Shown piece after piece: positions 26,736-39,000 of a stretch of DNA of 64,000 nucleotides. The DNA is from Paragordius varius (lineage: Eukaryota > Nematomorpha), in the NCBI GenBank assembly GCA_964247055.1, contig OZ176056.1, positions 9,238,001 through 9,302,000 of the forward strand, read 5' to 3'. The position numbers and the translations under genes were made by a program. The notes under the pieces were generated by a model. The model ran no database searches, had not been told where the DNA came from, and worked only from the letters and a program-made list of their open reading frames with translations. Positions within the stretch are counted from its first letter, which is position 1; the number at the start of each line of letters is the position of its first letter.

Positions 26736-27089
26736 ATGGTGCCTGCACGTCTCTTAATTTTTCATTGTTTTGAAATTTTTTTGGAGCTAAGTTTCGTTTT
26801 TTCTAAATAAATCAAAAAGTAGTAGAGACTTTTAAAAATTTTAAAATGTTACATGAATTTTAAAATATAATTTGTAATATCCTCCAAAAAATAAATAATA
26901 AGCTATAAAACTCAAAAAATTATAGGGTTACAAAAACAGGCATTTTTGATGGTTTTTGGATTTTTGAAACCTTTTAGCGGCTCGCGAAAAAGTGCTAGGA
27001 AAATATTAAATATATCATTATTTTCAGAAAAAAATTCTCTATAAGATGTAGTAATTTTCACTCTGGTCTAAAAATCGTGTTGCACAGTG
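26736..27089 (-). repeat. Right terminal inverted repeat
   Basis: This is the reverse complement of the left arm, ending in TTGCACAGTG. It can be followed from ATGGTGCC at 26736 to the end. The divergence between the two arms means the insertion is not brand new, or that the arms differed before insertion. No coding frame lies in it. Confidence 0.88.
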
Positions 27090-27092
27090 TAA
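27090..27092 (+). repeat. Right target-site duplication (TAA)
   Basis: This is the second copy of the 3-bp duplication, after which the satellite resumes with TCAAACATATATT in exactly the register in which it was interrupted. Confidence 0.9.
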
Positions 27093-27299
27093 TCAAACAT
27101 ATATTTTTTATCAATCAAATAATTTTTCCAACAATCAAAATATGTTGCCTAATAACTTTTTAGTGTTTCCAACAATCAAACATATATTTTTATCAATCAA
27201 ATAATTTTTCCAACAATCAAAATATGTTGTCTAATAACTTTTTAGTGTTTCCAACAATCAAACATATATTTTTATCAATCAAATAATTTTTCCAACAAT

Positions 27300-28810
27300 C
27301 AAGTTATCTTGCCCAATAACTTTGTTTCAACAATTAAACATATATTTTTATCAATCAAATAATTTTAACAATCAAAATATGTTGCTTAATAACTTTTTAT
27401 TTTTCCAACAATCAAACATATATTTTTATCATTCAAATAATTTTTACAACAATCAAAATAAGTTGCCTAATAACTTTTTAGTGTTTCCAACAATCAAACA
27501 TATATTTTTATCAATCAAATAATTTTAACAATCAAAATATGTTGCTTAATAATTTTTTAGTGTTTCCAATAATCAAACATATATTTTTTATCAATCAAAT
27601 AATTTTTCCAACAATCAAAATATGTTGCTTAATAACTTTTTATTTTTCCAACAATCAAACATATATTTTTATCATTCAAATAATTTTTACAACAATCAAA
27701 ATAAGTTGCCTAATAACTTTTTAGTGTTTCCAACAATCAAACATATATTTTTATCAATCAAATAATTTTAACAATCAAAATCTGTTGCGCAATAACTTTT
27801 TAGTGTTTCCAACAATCAAACATATATTTTTATCAATCAAATAATTTTTCCAACAATCAAAATATGTTGCCTAATAACTTTTTAGTGTTTCCAACAATCA
27901 AACATATATTTTTATCAATCAAATAATTTTTCCAACAATCAAAATATGTTGTCTAATAACTTTTTAGTGTTTTCAACAATCAAACATATATTTTTATCAA
28001 TCAAATAATTTTTCCAACAATCAAAATATGTTGCCTAATAACTTTTTAGTGTTTTCAACAATCAAACATATATTTTTATCAATCAAATAATTTTTCCAAC
28101 AATCAAATTATGTTGCCCAATAACTTTTTAGTGTTTTCAACAATAAAACATATATTTTTATCAATCAAATAATTTTTCCAACAATCAAAATATGTTGCCC
28201 AATAACATTTTAGTGTTTCAACTATTAAACATATATTTTATAAATCAAATAATTTTTCCAACAATCAAGTTATCTTGCCCAATAACTTTTTAGTGTTTCA
28301 ACAATTAAACATATATTTTTATCAATCAAATAATTTTTCCAACAATCAAAATATGTTGCCTAATATTTAGTGTTTTCAACAATCAAACATATATTTTTAT
28401 CAATCAAATAATTTTTCCAACAATCAAAATATGTTGCCTAATAACTTTTTAGTGTTTTCAACAATAAAACATATATTTTTATCAATCAAATAATTTTTCC
28501 AACAATCAAGTTATCTTGCCCAATAACTTTTTAGTGTTTCAACTATTAAACATATATTTTTATCAATCAAATAATTTTTCCAACAATCAAGTTATCTTGC
28601 CCAATAACTTTGTTTCAACAATTAAACATATATTTTTATCAATCAAATAATTTTAACAATCAAAATATGTTGCTTAATAACTTTTTATTTTTCCAACAAT
28701 CAAACATATATTTTTATCATTCAAATAATTTTTACAACAATCAAAATAAGTTGCCTAATAACTTTTTAGTGTTTCCAACAATCAAACATATATTTTTATC
28801 AATCAAATAA
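27300..28810 (+). repeat. Displaced duplicate, 1288 bp apart
   Basis: About 200 bp at 27322-27522 recur at 28610-28810, displaced by 1288 bp. The match includes the truncated unit AATAACTTTGTTTCAAC, which has lost TTTAGTG, and the ATTTTTCC unit after it. The truncated form also occurs near 29816 and 32722. Confidence 0.75.
27488..27628 (+). repeat. Empty-site paralogue of the transposon insertion
   Basis: This satellite stretch matches 24446-24530 on its left (27488-27572) and 27090-27148 on its right (27570-27628), sharing a single TAA at 27570-27572. It carries the same private variants as the broken site: GCTTAATAATTTTTTAG, CCAATAATC and a six-T ATATTTTTTATC. It is therefore a sister copy of the target that never received the insertion, and it confirms the element's exact ends. 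Confidence 0.9.
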
Positions 28811-31800
28811 TTTTTCCAACAATCAAATATGTTGCGCAATAACTTTTTAGTGTTTCCAACAATCAAACATATATTTTTATCAATCAAATAATTTTTCCAA
28901 CAATCAAAATATGTTGCCTAATAACTTTTTAGTGTTTTCAACAATAAAACATATATTTTTATCAATCAAATAATTTTTCCAACAATCAAGTTATCTTGCC
29001 CAATAACTTTTTAGTGTTTCAACAATTAAACATATATTTTTATCAATCAAATAATTTTTCCAACAATCAAGTTATCTTGCCCAATAACTTTTTAGTGTTT
29101 CAACAATTAAACATATATTTTTATCAATCAAATAATTTTTCCAACAATCAAAATATGTTGTCTAATAACTTTTTAGTGTTTTCAACAATCAAACATATAT
29201 TTTTATCAATCAAATAATTTTTCCAACAATCAAAATATGTTGCCTAATAACTTTTTAGTGTTTTCAACAATCAAACATATATTTTTATCAATCAAATAAT
29301 TTTTCCAACAATCAAATTATGTTGCCCAATAACTTTTTAGTGTTTTCAACAATCAAACATATATTTTTATCAATCAAATAATTTTTCCAACAATCAAAAT
29401 ATGTTGCCCAATAACATTTTAGTGTTTCAACTATTAAACATATATTTTATAAATCAAATAATTTTTCCAACAATCAAGTTATCTTGCCCAATAACTTTTT
29501 AGTGTTTCAACAATTAAACATATATTTTTATCAATCAAATAATTTTTCCAACAATCAAAATATGTTGCCTAATAACTTTTTAGTGTTTTCAACAATCAAA
29601 CATATATTTTTATCAATCAAATAATTTTTCCAACAATCAAAATATGTTGCCTAATAATTTTTAGTGTTTTCAACAATAAAACATATATTTTTATCAATCA
29701 AATAATTTTTCCAACAATCAAGTTATCTTGCCCAATAACTTTTTAGTGTTTCAACAATTAAACATATATTTTTATCAATCAAATAATTTTTCCAACAATC
29801 AAGTTATCTTGCCCAATAACTTTGTTTCAACAATTAAACATATATTTTTATCAATCAAATAATTTTTCCAACAATCAATAAATGTTGCCCAATAACTTTT
29901 TAGTGTTTCCATCAATCAAACATATATTTTTATCAATCAAATAATTTTTCCAACAATCAAAATATGTTGCCTAATAACTTTTTAGTGTTTTCAACAATAA
30001 AACATATATTTTTATCAATCAAATAATTTTTCCAACAATCAAGTTATCTTGCCCAATAACTTTTTAGTGTTTCAACAATTAAACAAATATTTTTATCAAT
30101 CAAATAATTTTTCCAACAATCAAAATATGTTGCCTAATAACTTTTTAGTGTTTTCAACAATTAAACATATATTTTTATCAATCAAATAATTTTTTCAACA
30201 ATCAAAATATGTTGCCTAATAACTTTTTAGTGTTTTCAACAATCAAACATATATTTTTATCAATCAAATAATTTTTCCAACAATCAAAATATGTTGCCCA
30301 ATAACTTTTTAGTGTTTTCAACAATCAAACATATATTTTTATCAATCAAATAATTTTTCCAACAAGCAAAATATGTTGCCCAATAACATTTTAGTGTTTC
30401 AACTATTAAACATATATTTTTATAAATCAAATAATTTTTCCAACAATCAAGTTATCTTGCCCAATAACCTTTTAGTGTTTCAACAATTAAACATATATTT
30501 TTATCAATCAAATAATATTTCCAACAATCAAAATATGTTGCCCATTAACTTTTTAGTGTTTCCAACAATTAAACATATACTTTTATCAATCAAATAATTT
30601 TTCCAACAATCAAAATATGTTGCCCAATAACTTTTTAGTGTTTCAACAATTAAACATATATTTTTATCAATCAAATAATTTTTCCAACAATCAAAATATG
30701 TTGCCTAATAACTTTTTAGTGTTTTCAACAATCAAACATATATTTTTATCAATCAAATAATTTTTCCAACAATCAAAATATGTTGCCCAATAACATTTTA
30801 GTGTTTTCAACTATTAAACATATATTTTTATAAATCAAATAATTTTTCCAACAATCAAGTTATCTTGCCCAATAACCTTTTAGTGTTTCAACAATTAAAC
30901 ATATATTTTTATCAATCAAATAATATTTCCAACAATCAAAATATGTTGCCCATTAACTTTTTAGTGTTTCCAACAATCAAAGATATATTTTTAACAATCA
31001 AATAATTTTTCCAACAATCAAAATATGTTGCCCAATAACTTTTTAGTGATTTCAACAATTAAACATATATTTTTATCAATCAAATAATTTTTTCAACAAT
31101 CAAAATATGTTGCCTAATAACTTTTTAGTGTTTTCAACAATCAAACATATATTTTTATAAATCAAATAATTTTTCCAACAATCAAGTTATCTTGCCCAAT
31201 AACTTTTTAGTGTTTCAACAATTAAACATATATTTTTATCAATCAAATAATTTTTCCAACAATCAAAATATGTTGCCCATTAACTTTTTAGTGTTTCCAA
31301 CAATCAAACATATATTTTTATCAATCAAATAATTTTTTCAACAATCAAAATATGTTGCCTAATAACTTTTTAGTGTTTTCAACAATCAAACATATATTTT
31401 TATAAATCAAATAATTTTTCCAACAATCAAGTTATCTTGCCCAATAACTTTTTAGTGTTTCAACAATTAAACATATATTTTTATCAATCAAATAATTTTT
31501 CCAACAATCAAAATATGTTGCCTAATAACTTTTTAGTGTTTTCAACAATCAAACATATATTTTTATCAATCAAATAATTTTTCCAACAATCAAGTTATCT
31601 TGCCCAATAACATTTTAGTGTTTCCAACAATCAAACATATATTTTTATCAATCAAATAATTTTTCCAACAATCAAAATATGTTGCCCAATAACATTTTAG
31701 TGTTTTCAACTATTAAACATATATTTTTATCAATCAAATAATTTTTCCAACAATCAAAATATGTTGCCTAATAACTTTTTAGTGTTTTCAACAATCAAAC

Positions 31801-34559
31801 ATATATTTTTATCAATCAAATAATTTTTCCAACAATCAAAATATGTTGCCTAATAACTTTTTAGTGTTTTCAACAATAAAACATATATTTTTATCAATCA
31901 AATAATTTTTTTTAGTGTTTTCAACAATTAAACATATATTTTTATCAATCAAATAATTTTTCCAACAATCAAAATATGTTGCCTAATAACTTTTTAGTGT
32001 TTTCAACAATAAAACATATATTTTTATCAATCAAATAATTTTTCCAACAATCAAAATATGTTGCCCAATAACTTTTTAGTGTTTCAACAATTAAACATAT
32101 ATTTTTATCAATCAAATAATATTTCCAACAATCAAAATATGTTGCCCATTAACTTTTTACTGTTTCCAACAATCAAACATATATTTTTATCAATCAAATA
32201 ATTTTTCCAACAATCAAAATATGTTGCCCAATAACTTTTTAGTGTTTTCAACAATTAAACATATATTTTTATCAATCAAATAATTTTTTCAACAATCAAA
32301 ATATGTTGCCTAATAACTTTTTAGTGTTTTCAACAATCAAACATATATTTTTATCATTCAAATAATTTTTACAACAATCAAAATAAGTTGCCTAATAACT
32401 TTTTAGTGTTTCCAACAATCAAACATATATTTTTATCATTCAAATAATTTTTCCAACAATCAATAAATGTTGCCCAATAACTTTTTAGTGTTTCCAACAA
32501 TCAAACATATATTTTTATCAATCAAATAATTTTTCCAACAATCAAAATATGTTGCCTAATAACTTTTTAGTGTTTTCAACAATAAAACATATATTTTTAT
32601 CAATCAAATAATTTTTCCAACAATCAAGTTATCTTGCCCATAAACTTTTTAGTGTTTCAACAATTAAACATATATTTTTATCAATCAAATAATTTTTCCA
32701 ACAACCAAGTTATCTTGCCCAATAACTTTGTTTCAACAATTAAACATATACTTTTATCAATCAAATAATTTTTCCAACAATCAAAATATGTTGCCTAATA
32801 ACTTTTTAGTGTTTTCAACAATCAAACATATATTTTTATCAATCAAATAATTTTTCCAACAATCAAAATATGTTGCCTAATAACTTTTTAGTGTTTTCAA
32901 CAATAAAACATATATTTTTATCAATCAAATAATTTTTCCAACAATCAAGTTATCTTGCCCAATAACTTTTTAGTGTTTCAACAATTAAACATATATTTTT
33001 ATCAATCAAATAATTTTTCCAACAATCAAAATATGTTGCCTAATAACTTTTTAGTGTTTTCAACAATCAAACATATATTTTTATCAATCAAATAATTTTT
33101 CCAACAATCAAAATATGTTGCCTAATAACTTTTTAGTGTTTTCAACAATAAAACATATATTTTTATCAATCAAATAATTTTTCCAACAATCAAGTTATCT
33201 TGCCCAATAACTTTTTAGTGTTTCAACAATTAAACATATATTTTTATCAATCAAATAATTTTTTCAACAATCAAAATATGTTGCCTAATAACTTTTTAGT
33301 GTTTTCAACAATCAAACATATATTTTTATCAATCAAATAATTTTTCCAACAAGCAAAATATGTTGCCCAATAACATTTTAGTGTTTCAACTATTAAACAT
33401 ATATTTTTATAAATCAAATAATTTTTCCAACAATCAAGTTATCTTGCCCAATAACCTTTTAGTGTTTCAACAATTAAACATATACTTTTATCAATCAAAT
33501 AATTTTTCCAACAATCAAAATATGTTGCCCAATAACTTTTTAGTGTTTCAACAATTAAACATATATTTTTATCAATCAAATAATTTTTCCAACAATCAAA
33601 ATATGTTGCCTAATAACTTTTTAGTGTTTTCAACAATCAAACATATATTTTTATCAATCAAATAATTTTTCCAACAATCAAAATATGTTGGCCAATAACA
33701 TTTTAGTGTTTTCAACTATTAAACATATATTTTCAAATAATTTTTCCAACAATCAAGTTATCTTGCCCAATAACCTTTTAGTGTTTCAACAATTAAACAT
33801 ATATTTTTATCAATCAAATAATATTTCCAACAATCAAAATATGTTGCCCATTAACTTTTTAGTGTTTCCAACAATCAAACATATATTTTTATCAATCAAA
33901 TAATTTTTCCAACAATCAAAATATGTTGCCCAATAACTTTTTAGTGTTTCAACAATTAAACATATATTTTTAACAATCAAATAATTTTTCCAACAATCAA
34001 AATATGTTGCCCAATAACTTTTTAGTGATTTCAACAATTAAACATATATTTTTATCAATCAAATAATTTTTTCAACAATCAAAATATGTTGCCTAATAAC
34101 TTTTTAGTGTTTTCAACAATCAAACATATATTTTTATAAATCAAATAATTTTTCCAACAATCAAGTTATCTTGCCCAATAACTTTTTAGTGTTTCAACAA
34201 TTAAACATATATTTTTATCAATCAAATAATTTTTCCAACAATCAAAATATGTTGCCTAATAACTTTTTAGTGTTTTCAACAATCAAACATATATTTTTAT
34301 CAATCAAATTATTTTTTCAACAATCAAAATATGTTGCCTAATAACTTTTTAGTGTTTTCAACAATCAAACATATATTTTTATCAATCAAATAATTTTTCC
34401 AACAATCAAGTTATCTTGCCCAATAACATTTTAGTGTTTCCAACAATCAAACATATATTTTTATCAATCAAATAATTTTTCCAATAATCAAAATATGTTG
34501 CCCAATAACATTTTAGTGTTTTCAACTATTAAACATATATTTTTATCAATCAAATAATT

Positions 34560-36084
34560 TTTCCAATAATCAAAATATATTGCCCAATCTTTTTAGTGTT
34601 TCCAACAATCAAACATATATTTTTATCAATCAAATAATTTTTCCAATAATCAAAATATATTGCCCAATAACTTTTTAGTGTTTCCAACAATCAAACATAT
34701 ATTTAAAACATTCATATTATATTTCTAACAATGAAAATATGTTGCCTAATAACATTTTAGTGTTTTCAACAAACAAACATATATTTTTATCAATCAAATA
34801 AATATTCCAACAATCAAAATATGTTGCCTAATAACATTTTAGTGTTTCCAACAATCAAACATATATTTTTAACAATCAAATAATTTTTTGAAGAATCAAA
34901 ATATGTTGCCTAATAACTTTTTAGTGTTTCCAACAATCAAACATATATTTTTATCAATCAAATAAATTTTCCAATAATCAAAATATATTGCCTAATAACT
35001 TTTTAGTGTTACCAACAATCAAACATATATTTAAAACATTCATATTATATTTCTAACAATGAAAATATGTTGCCTAATAACATTTTAGTGTTTTCAACAA
35101 TCAAACATATATTTTTATCAATCAAATAATTTTTCCAATAATCAAAATATATTGCCTAATAACTTTTTAGTGTTACCAACAATCAAACATATATTTAAAA
35201 CATTCATATTATATTTCTAACAATGAAAATATGTTGCCTAATAACATTTTAGTGTTTTCAACAATCAAACATATATTTTTATCAATCAAATAATTTTTCC
35301 AATAATCAAAATATATTGCCTAATAACTTTTTAGTGTTACCAACAATCAAACATATATTTAAAATTCATATTATATTTCTAACAATGAAAATATGTTGCC
35401 TAATAACTTTTTAGTGTTTCCAACAATCAAACATATATTTTTATCAATCAAATAAATTTTCCAATAATCAAAATATATTGCCTAATAACTTTTTAGTGTT
35501 ACCAACAATCAAACATATATTTAAAACATTCATATTATATTTCTAACAATGAAAATATGTTGCCTAATAACATTTTAGTGTTTTCAACAATCAAACATAT
35601 ATTTTTATCAATCAAATAACTTTTCCAATAATCAAAATATATTGCCCAATAACTTTTTAGTGTTTCCAACAATCAAACATATATTTTTATCAATCAAATA
35701 ATTTTTCCAATAATCAAAATATATTGCCCAATAACTTTTTAGTGTTTCCAACAATCAAACATATATTTTTATCAATCAAATAATTTTTCCAATAATTAAA
35801 ATATATTGCCCCTAACTTTTTAGTGTTTCCAACAATCAAACATAGATTTTATACAATCAAATAATTTTTCCAATAATCAAAATATATTGCCCAATCTTTT
35901 TGGTGTTTCCAACAATCAAACATATATTTTTATCAATCAAATAATTTTTCCAATAATCAAAATATATTGCCCAATAACTTTTTAGTGTTTCCAACAATCA
36001 AACATATATTTTTATCAATCAAATAATTTTTCCAATAATCAAAATATATTGCCCAATAACTTTTTAGTGTTTCCAACAATCAAA
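34560..36084 (+). repeat. Satellite domain: ATATATTGCC and AAAACATTCATATTATA units
   Basis: Units here have ATATATTGCC in place of ATATGTTGCC and alternate with a strongly altered unit containing ATTTAAAACATTCATATTAT and TCTAACAATGAAAATATG. The marker GTTACCAAC occurs at 35009, 35173, 35337 and 35499, spacings of 164, 164 and 162 bp, so the local amplification unit is a dimer. Confidence 0.8.
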
Positions 36085-39000
36085 CATATATTTTTATCAA
36101 TCAAATAATTTTTCCAATAATCAAAATATATTGCCCAATAACTTTTTAGTGTTTCCAACAATCAAACATATATTTAAAACATTCATTTTATATTTCTAAC
36201 AATGAAAATATGTTGCCTAATAACATTTTAGTGTTTTCAACAAACAAACATATATTTTTATCAATCAAATAAATATTCCAACAATCAAAATATGTTGCCT
36301 AATAACATTTTAGTGTTTCCAACAATCAAATAATATATTTTTAACAATCAAATAATTTTTTGAAGAATCAAAATATGTTGCCCAATAACTTTTTAGTGTT
36401 TCCAACCATCAAACATAGATTTTTATCAATCAAATAATTTTTCCAATAATCAAAATATATTGCCCAATCTTTTTAGTGTTTCCAACAATCAAACATATAT
36501 TTTTATCAATCAAATAATTTTTCCAATAATCAAAATATATTGCCCAATAACTTTTTAGTGTTTCCAACAATCAAACATATATTTAAAACATTCATATTAT
36601 ATTTCTAACAATGAAAATATGTTGCCTAATAACATTTTAGTGTTTCCAACAATCAAACATATATTTTTAACAATCAAATAATTTTTTGAAGAATCAAAAT
36701 ATGTTGCCTAATAACTTTTTAGTGTTTCCAACAATCAAACATATATTTTTATCAATCAAATAAATTTTCCAATAATCAAAATATATTGCCTAATAACTTT
36801 TTAGTGTTACCAACAATCAAACATATATTTAAAACATTCATATTATATTTCTAACAATGAAAATATGTTGCCTAATAACATTTTAGTGTTTTCAACAATC
36901 AAACATATATTTTTATCAATCAAATAATTTTTTGAAGAATCAAAATATGTTGCTTTATCACTTTTTAGTCTTTTCAACAATCAAACATATATTTTTATCA
37001 ATCAAATAATTTTTCCAATAATCAAAATATATTGCCCAATAACTTTTTAGTGTTTCCAACAATCAAACATATATTTTTATCAATCAAATAATTTTTCCAA
37101 CAATCAAAATATGTTGCCCAATAACTTTTTAGTGTTTCCAACAATCAAACATATATTTTTATCAATCAAATAATTTTTCCAACAATCAAAATATGTTGCC
37201 CAATAACTTTTTAGTGTTTCCAACAATCAAACATATATTTTTATCAATCAAATAAATTTTCCAACAATCAAAATATGTTGCCCAATAACTTTTTAGTGTT
37301 TCCAACAATCAAACATATATTTTTATCAATCAAATAAATTTTCCAACAATCAAAATATGTTGTCCAATAACTTTTTAGTGTTTTCAACAATCAAACATAT
37401 ATTTTCACCATTCAATAATTTTTCCAACAATCAAAATATGTTCCTTAATAACTTTTAGTGTTTTCAACAATCAAACATAAATTTTTATCAATCAAATAAT
37501 TTTTCCAACAATCAAGTATGTTGCCCAATAACTTTTTAGTGTTTCCAACAATCAAACATTTATTTTTATCAATCAAATAATTTTTCCAGAAATCAAAATA
37601 TGTTGCCTAATAATTTTTTAGTGTTTCCAACAATCAAACATATATTTTCAACATTCAAAAAATTTTTCCAAAAATCAAAATATGTTGCCCATTGACTTTT
37701 TAGTGTTTCCAACAATCAAACATATATTTTTATCAATCAAATAATTTTTCCAACAATCAAAATATGTTGCCCAATAACTTTTTAGTGTTTCCAACAATCA
37801 AACATATATTTTTATCAATCAAATAATTTTTCCAACAATCAAAATATGTTGCCTAATAACTTTTTAGTTTTTCCAACAATCAAACATATATTTTTATCAA
37901 TCAAATAATTTTTCCAATAATCAAAATATGTTGCCTAATAACTTTTTAGTGTTTCCAACAATCAAACATATATTTTTATCAATTAAATAATTTTTCCAAC
38001 AATCAAAATATGTTGCCTAATAACTTTTTAGTTTTTCCAACAATCAAACATATATTTTTATCAATCAAATAATTTTTCCAACAATCAAGTTATGTTGCCC
38101 AATAACTTTTTAGTGTTTCCAACAATCAAACATATATTTTTATCAATCAAATAATTTTTCCAACAATTAAAATATGTTGCCCAATAACTTTTTAGTGTTT
38201 CCAACAATCAAACATATATTTTTATCAATCAAATAATTTTTCCAACAATTAAAATATGTTGCCCAATAACTTTTTAGTGTTTCCAACAATCAAACATATA
38301 TTTTTATCAATCAAATAATTTTTCCAACAATCAAGTTATGTTGCCCAATAACTTTTTAGTGTTTCCAACAATCAAACATATATTTTTATCAATCAAATAA
38401 TTTTTCCAACAATCAAAATATGTTGCCTAATAACTTTTTACTTTTTCCAACAATCAAACATATATTTTTATCAATCAAATAATTTTTCCAACAATCAAAA
38501 TATGTTGCCCAATAACTTTTTAGTGTTTCCAACAATCAAACATATATTTTTATCAATCAAATAATTTTTCCAACAATCAAAATATGTTGGCTAATAACTT
38601 TTTAGTGTTTTCAACAATCAAACATATATTTTCACCATTCAATAATTTTTCCAACAATCAAAATATGTTCCTTAATAACTTTTAGTGTTTTCAACAATCA
38701 AACATAATTTTTATCAATCAAATAATTTTCCCACAATCAAAATATGTTGCCTAATAACTTTTTAGTGTTTCCAACAATCAAACATATATTTTTATCAATC
38801 AAATAATTTTTCCAACAATTAAAATATGTTGGCTAATAACTTTTTAGTGTTTCCAACAATCAAACATAAATTTTTATCAATCAAATAATTTTTCCAACAA
38901 TCAAAATATGTTGCCCAATAACTTTTTAGTGTTTCCAACAATCAAACATATATTTTTATCAATCAAATAATTTTTCCAACAATCAAAATATGTTGGCTAA

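Larger units (their letters stand above)
24531..27089. mobile_element. Non-autonomous CACTG-ended DNA transposon with long terminal inverted repeats
   Basis: This is the only non-satellite DNA in the window, 2559 bp long. Its ends are CACTGTGCAACA and the inverse TGTTGCACAGTG, with inverted repeats of about 350-370 bp and a TAA duplication in the satellite on both sides. No transposase or other open frame of useful length is present on either strand, so it would need enzymes from elsewhere. The 5'-CACTG end with a 3-bp duplication fits the CMC group (CACTA/EnSpm-like) of DNA transposons. The TAA target would also suit PIF/Harbinger, although those usually begin with GG. The family call is therefore tentative. 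Two TTAA-flanked miniature elements sit inside. Without them and their extra TTAA copies the element would be about 1.4 kb. Confidence 0.88.
27093..34560 (+). repeat. Satellite domain: GTTATCTTG and CAACAATTAAAC variants
   Basis: Typical units read AAGTTATCTTGCCCAATAAC followed by GTGTTTCAACAATTAAAC, alternating with GTTTTCAACAATC units. A long-range duplicate links about 30360-31150 with 33347-34130, displaced by about 2980-2987 bp; markers are CAACAAGCAAAATATG at 30360 and 33347, and AGTGATTTC at 31045 and 34024. Both copies carry ATTTTTATAAATC and CCCATTAAC variants. The same CTTGCCC family also occurs on the left of the transposon from about 20.5 kb. Confidence 0.8.

Noticed and set aside
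24531-27089. Remnant transposase gene inside the inserted element
   Set aside because: No frame of useful length or recognisable catalytic motif was seen on either strand; the interior is AT-rich spacer plus two non-coding miniature elements.
24531-27089. Retroviral or LTR element
   Set aside because: The long terminal repeats are inverted, not direct; the target duplication is 3 bp; there is no primer-binding site or polypurine tract.
33360-33665. Open frame of 101 codons, the longest in the window
   Set aside because: It is satellite sequence read through almost four units. The same peptide words (NNFLVF, NIYFYQSNNFSNNQ) appear wherever a unit lies in that frame, with no start signal, domain or conservation apart from the DNA repeat.
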